From NCBI GenBank assembly GCA_032622095.1, contig CP136067.1, positions 201,932,181 to 201,996,180 of the forward strand: a DNA stretch of 64,000 nt, in the 5' to 3' direction. Numbering within the stretch: position 1 is the stretch's first letter; each line of letters begins with the position of its first letter. The DNA comes from Siphonodentalium dalli (lineage: Eukaryota; Mollusca; Scaphopoda; Gadilida; Siphonodentaliidae). Positions 63,001-64,000 of this stretch are shown piece after piece. The translations under genes and the position numbers were made by a program. The notes beneath the pieces were generated by a model. The model ran no database searches. It worked only from the letters and a program-made list of their open reading frames with translations, and was not told where the DNA came from.

Positions 63001-63160
63001 GGTGTGGACCACCCTACCGCACCGCTTATTTTGTCAAAATCGGTTCATAAATACCCAAACGGCTATGGTTGCCGCACGGATTAGAGGGGTGCGGATTTTG
63101 GTTTTTATATCTAATTTTGGGTGAGCCACCCTACCGCACCCTTCATTTGGTCAAAATCTA
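60037..63160 (+). repeat. ~142-bp satellite array, right block (inverted)
   Basis: About 22 units of the same satellite as at 47005-53575 lie in the opposite orientation (ACCGCACCGTTTATTTGGT, CGGTTCATAAATACCAAA, GGCCACCTCCTGTGGCAACC). Some adjacent pairs repeat as a larger unit: 60550-61140 and 61270-61860 are nearly identical, a higher-order repeat of about 720 bp. The many open frames across it are repeat artefacts. Confidence 0.9.
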
Positions 63161-63169
63161 ATGTTTCCG

Positions 63170-64000
63170 AGTAAGGAATAAGGAACTGGGAATAAGTAAC
63201 CGATGTCACCGTATAGTCATCAATTGACCATTTTATTAAGGAAACAACGAACTGTACTATCCTGAGTCCTATTCAAAAATCAGAAACGCTCTTCGTGGAA
63301 CCTCTCATTTTTTCCTGAATTTAATCAACGGGATATTGTTTCTATGTGGTTTGAAGACCACACATAGTTTGATATTCAGCTTCCGACACTCCGACCACTC
63401 ACCTCCAGCAACCCCCCCCCCCCACATTGGAACCTCCTGTGTAGTATAGGCTCTATACTGAGGGGCGCAGTGATATTAGAGCCCAAATGAAATAGCAAAC
63501 ACACCGTGCACCTCCCGACAAACACAACGGCAGGCAGTTCGAGAATTGGCTAATTGGATTCTGGCGTACTATTCAGAATCCTATTGGAAAACCGTCCCTC
63601 TCGTTCCCTCCCCGGGGTTATAAGTCAAATGACGTGCGGGTCTGGTAGAGGACCCGCCAGTGGTCAAGATCCCAACTCCGGCACCCCCTCCCACCGACAT
63701 GTAGAGAGTTTAAGGAAAAACAAACGAAACGGACTCTGGCTCCCAATTGGATTCCAGAGTCCGATTCGAAATACGATCCCATTGGAGCCTCCCCGGGGGG
63801 GGGGGGGTACTATATATAATTTGAAATGGGGATCGGGTAGAGAATCTGCGGATCGACATGATCCCAAATTTTCCACCCCCTCCCACCAACATACTGTGCT
63901 TTATTAAGGAAACAACGCGAACAGTGCTCTGGCTTTCAAGAGTCCTATTCAAAAATCAGAAACGCTCTTCGTGGAACCTCCCATTTTTGTTCTTAATTTA
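63170..64000 (-). repeat. ~630-bp repeat, right block (inverted), cut by window end
   Basis: This is the reverse-orientation counterpart of 45960-47004. It includes CCAGAGTCCGATTCGAAATA, the poly-C/poly-G runs (63412-63422, 63796-63807), GACGTGCGGGTCTGGTAGAG and CGCTCTTCGTGGAACCTC, the last recurring at 63288 and 63962. It continues past the window. Confidence 0.8.

Noticed and set aside
59993-63124. Open frames across the right satellite array as genes
   Set aside because: Same satellite in inverse orientation; no start, domain or codon pattern.

Overview
The window looks like animal nuclear DNA, most likely a marine invertebrate and possibly a lophotrochozoan or mollusc. That is an inference from composition: AT-rich intergenic sequence, a Ngaro-type tyrosine-recombinase retrotransposon, a Ty3/gypsy element, a Penelope-like element, Polinton-type remains, Helitron-like elements and tRNA-derived SINEs. 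I found no host gene I can defend. Almost everything that can be explained is mobile DNA, much of it nested, and several insertions can be dated against empty sites or target-site duplications (TSDs) visible in the window.

Layout. 195-7267: a nearly intact Ngaro-like element with split direct repeats (A1 - ORFs - B1 - A2 - B2). It carries a gag-like ORF, RT-RNase H in the same frame after a single UGA, a tyrosine recombinase, and an SGNH hydrolase ORF behind a strong 3' splice site. 7688-9800: a cluster of short palindromes centred on CTTAAG. 11971-12434: a MITE. 14418-16716: two truncated LINEs. 16873-25760: a tandemly duplicated unit; its first copy is split by a 5 kb TIR element that is absent from the second copy, and that element itself holds another.

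27137-43076: a 15.9 kb Ty3/gypsy element on the minus strand with LTRs that appear identical and a 4-bp TSD. Its order is split helix-hairpin-helix ORF, gag, protease, RNase H (the RT core is missing in frame), integrase with a C-terminal PHD finger, a small acidic ORF, and, where some gypsy elements carry env, a protein with an apparently intact TatD-type metal-dependent nuclease domain. The 5' part holds a MULE-like element, which holds a decayed LINE, which holds another TIR element; a further TIR element with a SINE lies next to the 5' LTR.

45960-64000: a very large inverted structure. About 630-bp repeats and arrays of a roughly 142-bp satellite occur in opposite orientation on the two sides of a decayed Polinton-type core (integrase on plus; PolB, SF1 helicase and HNH-like remains on minus). 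The left side also contains a Helitron-like insertion cleanly placed between A and T, a tRNA-derived SINE, a second Helitron-like sequence and a Penelope-like element with a hammerhead ribozyme motif.

How parts work together: in the Ngaro-like element, RT-RNase H and the recombinase would copy and integrate a circular DNA through the shared GGG. In the gypsy element the missing RT means that mobility would need RT supplied in trans. The strongest candidate for something undescribed is the gypsy architecture HhH / Gag / PR-RH-IN-PHD / TatD.
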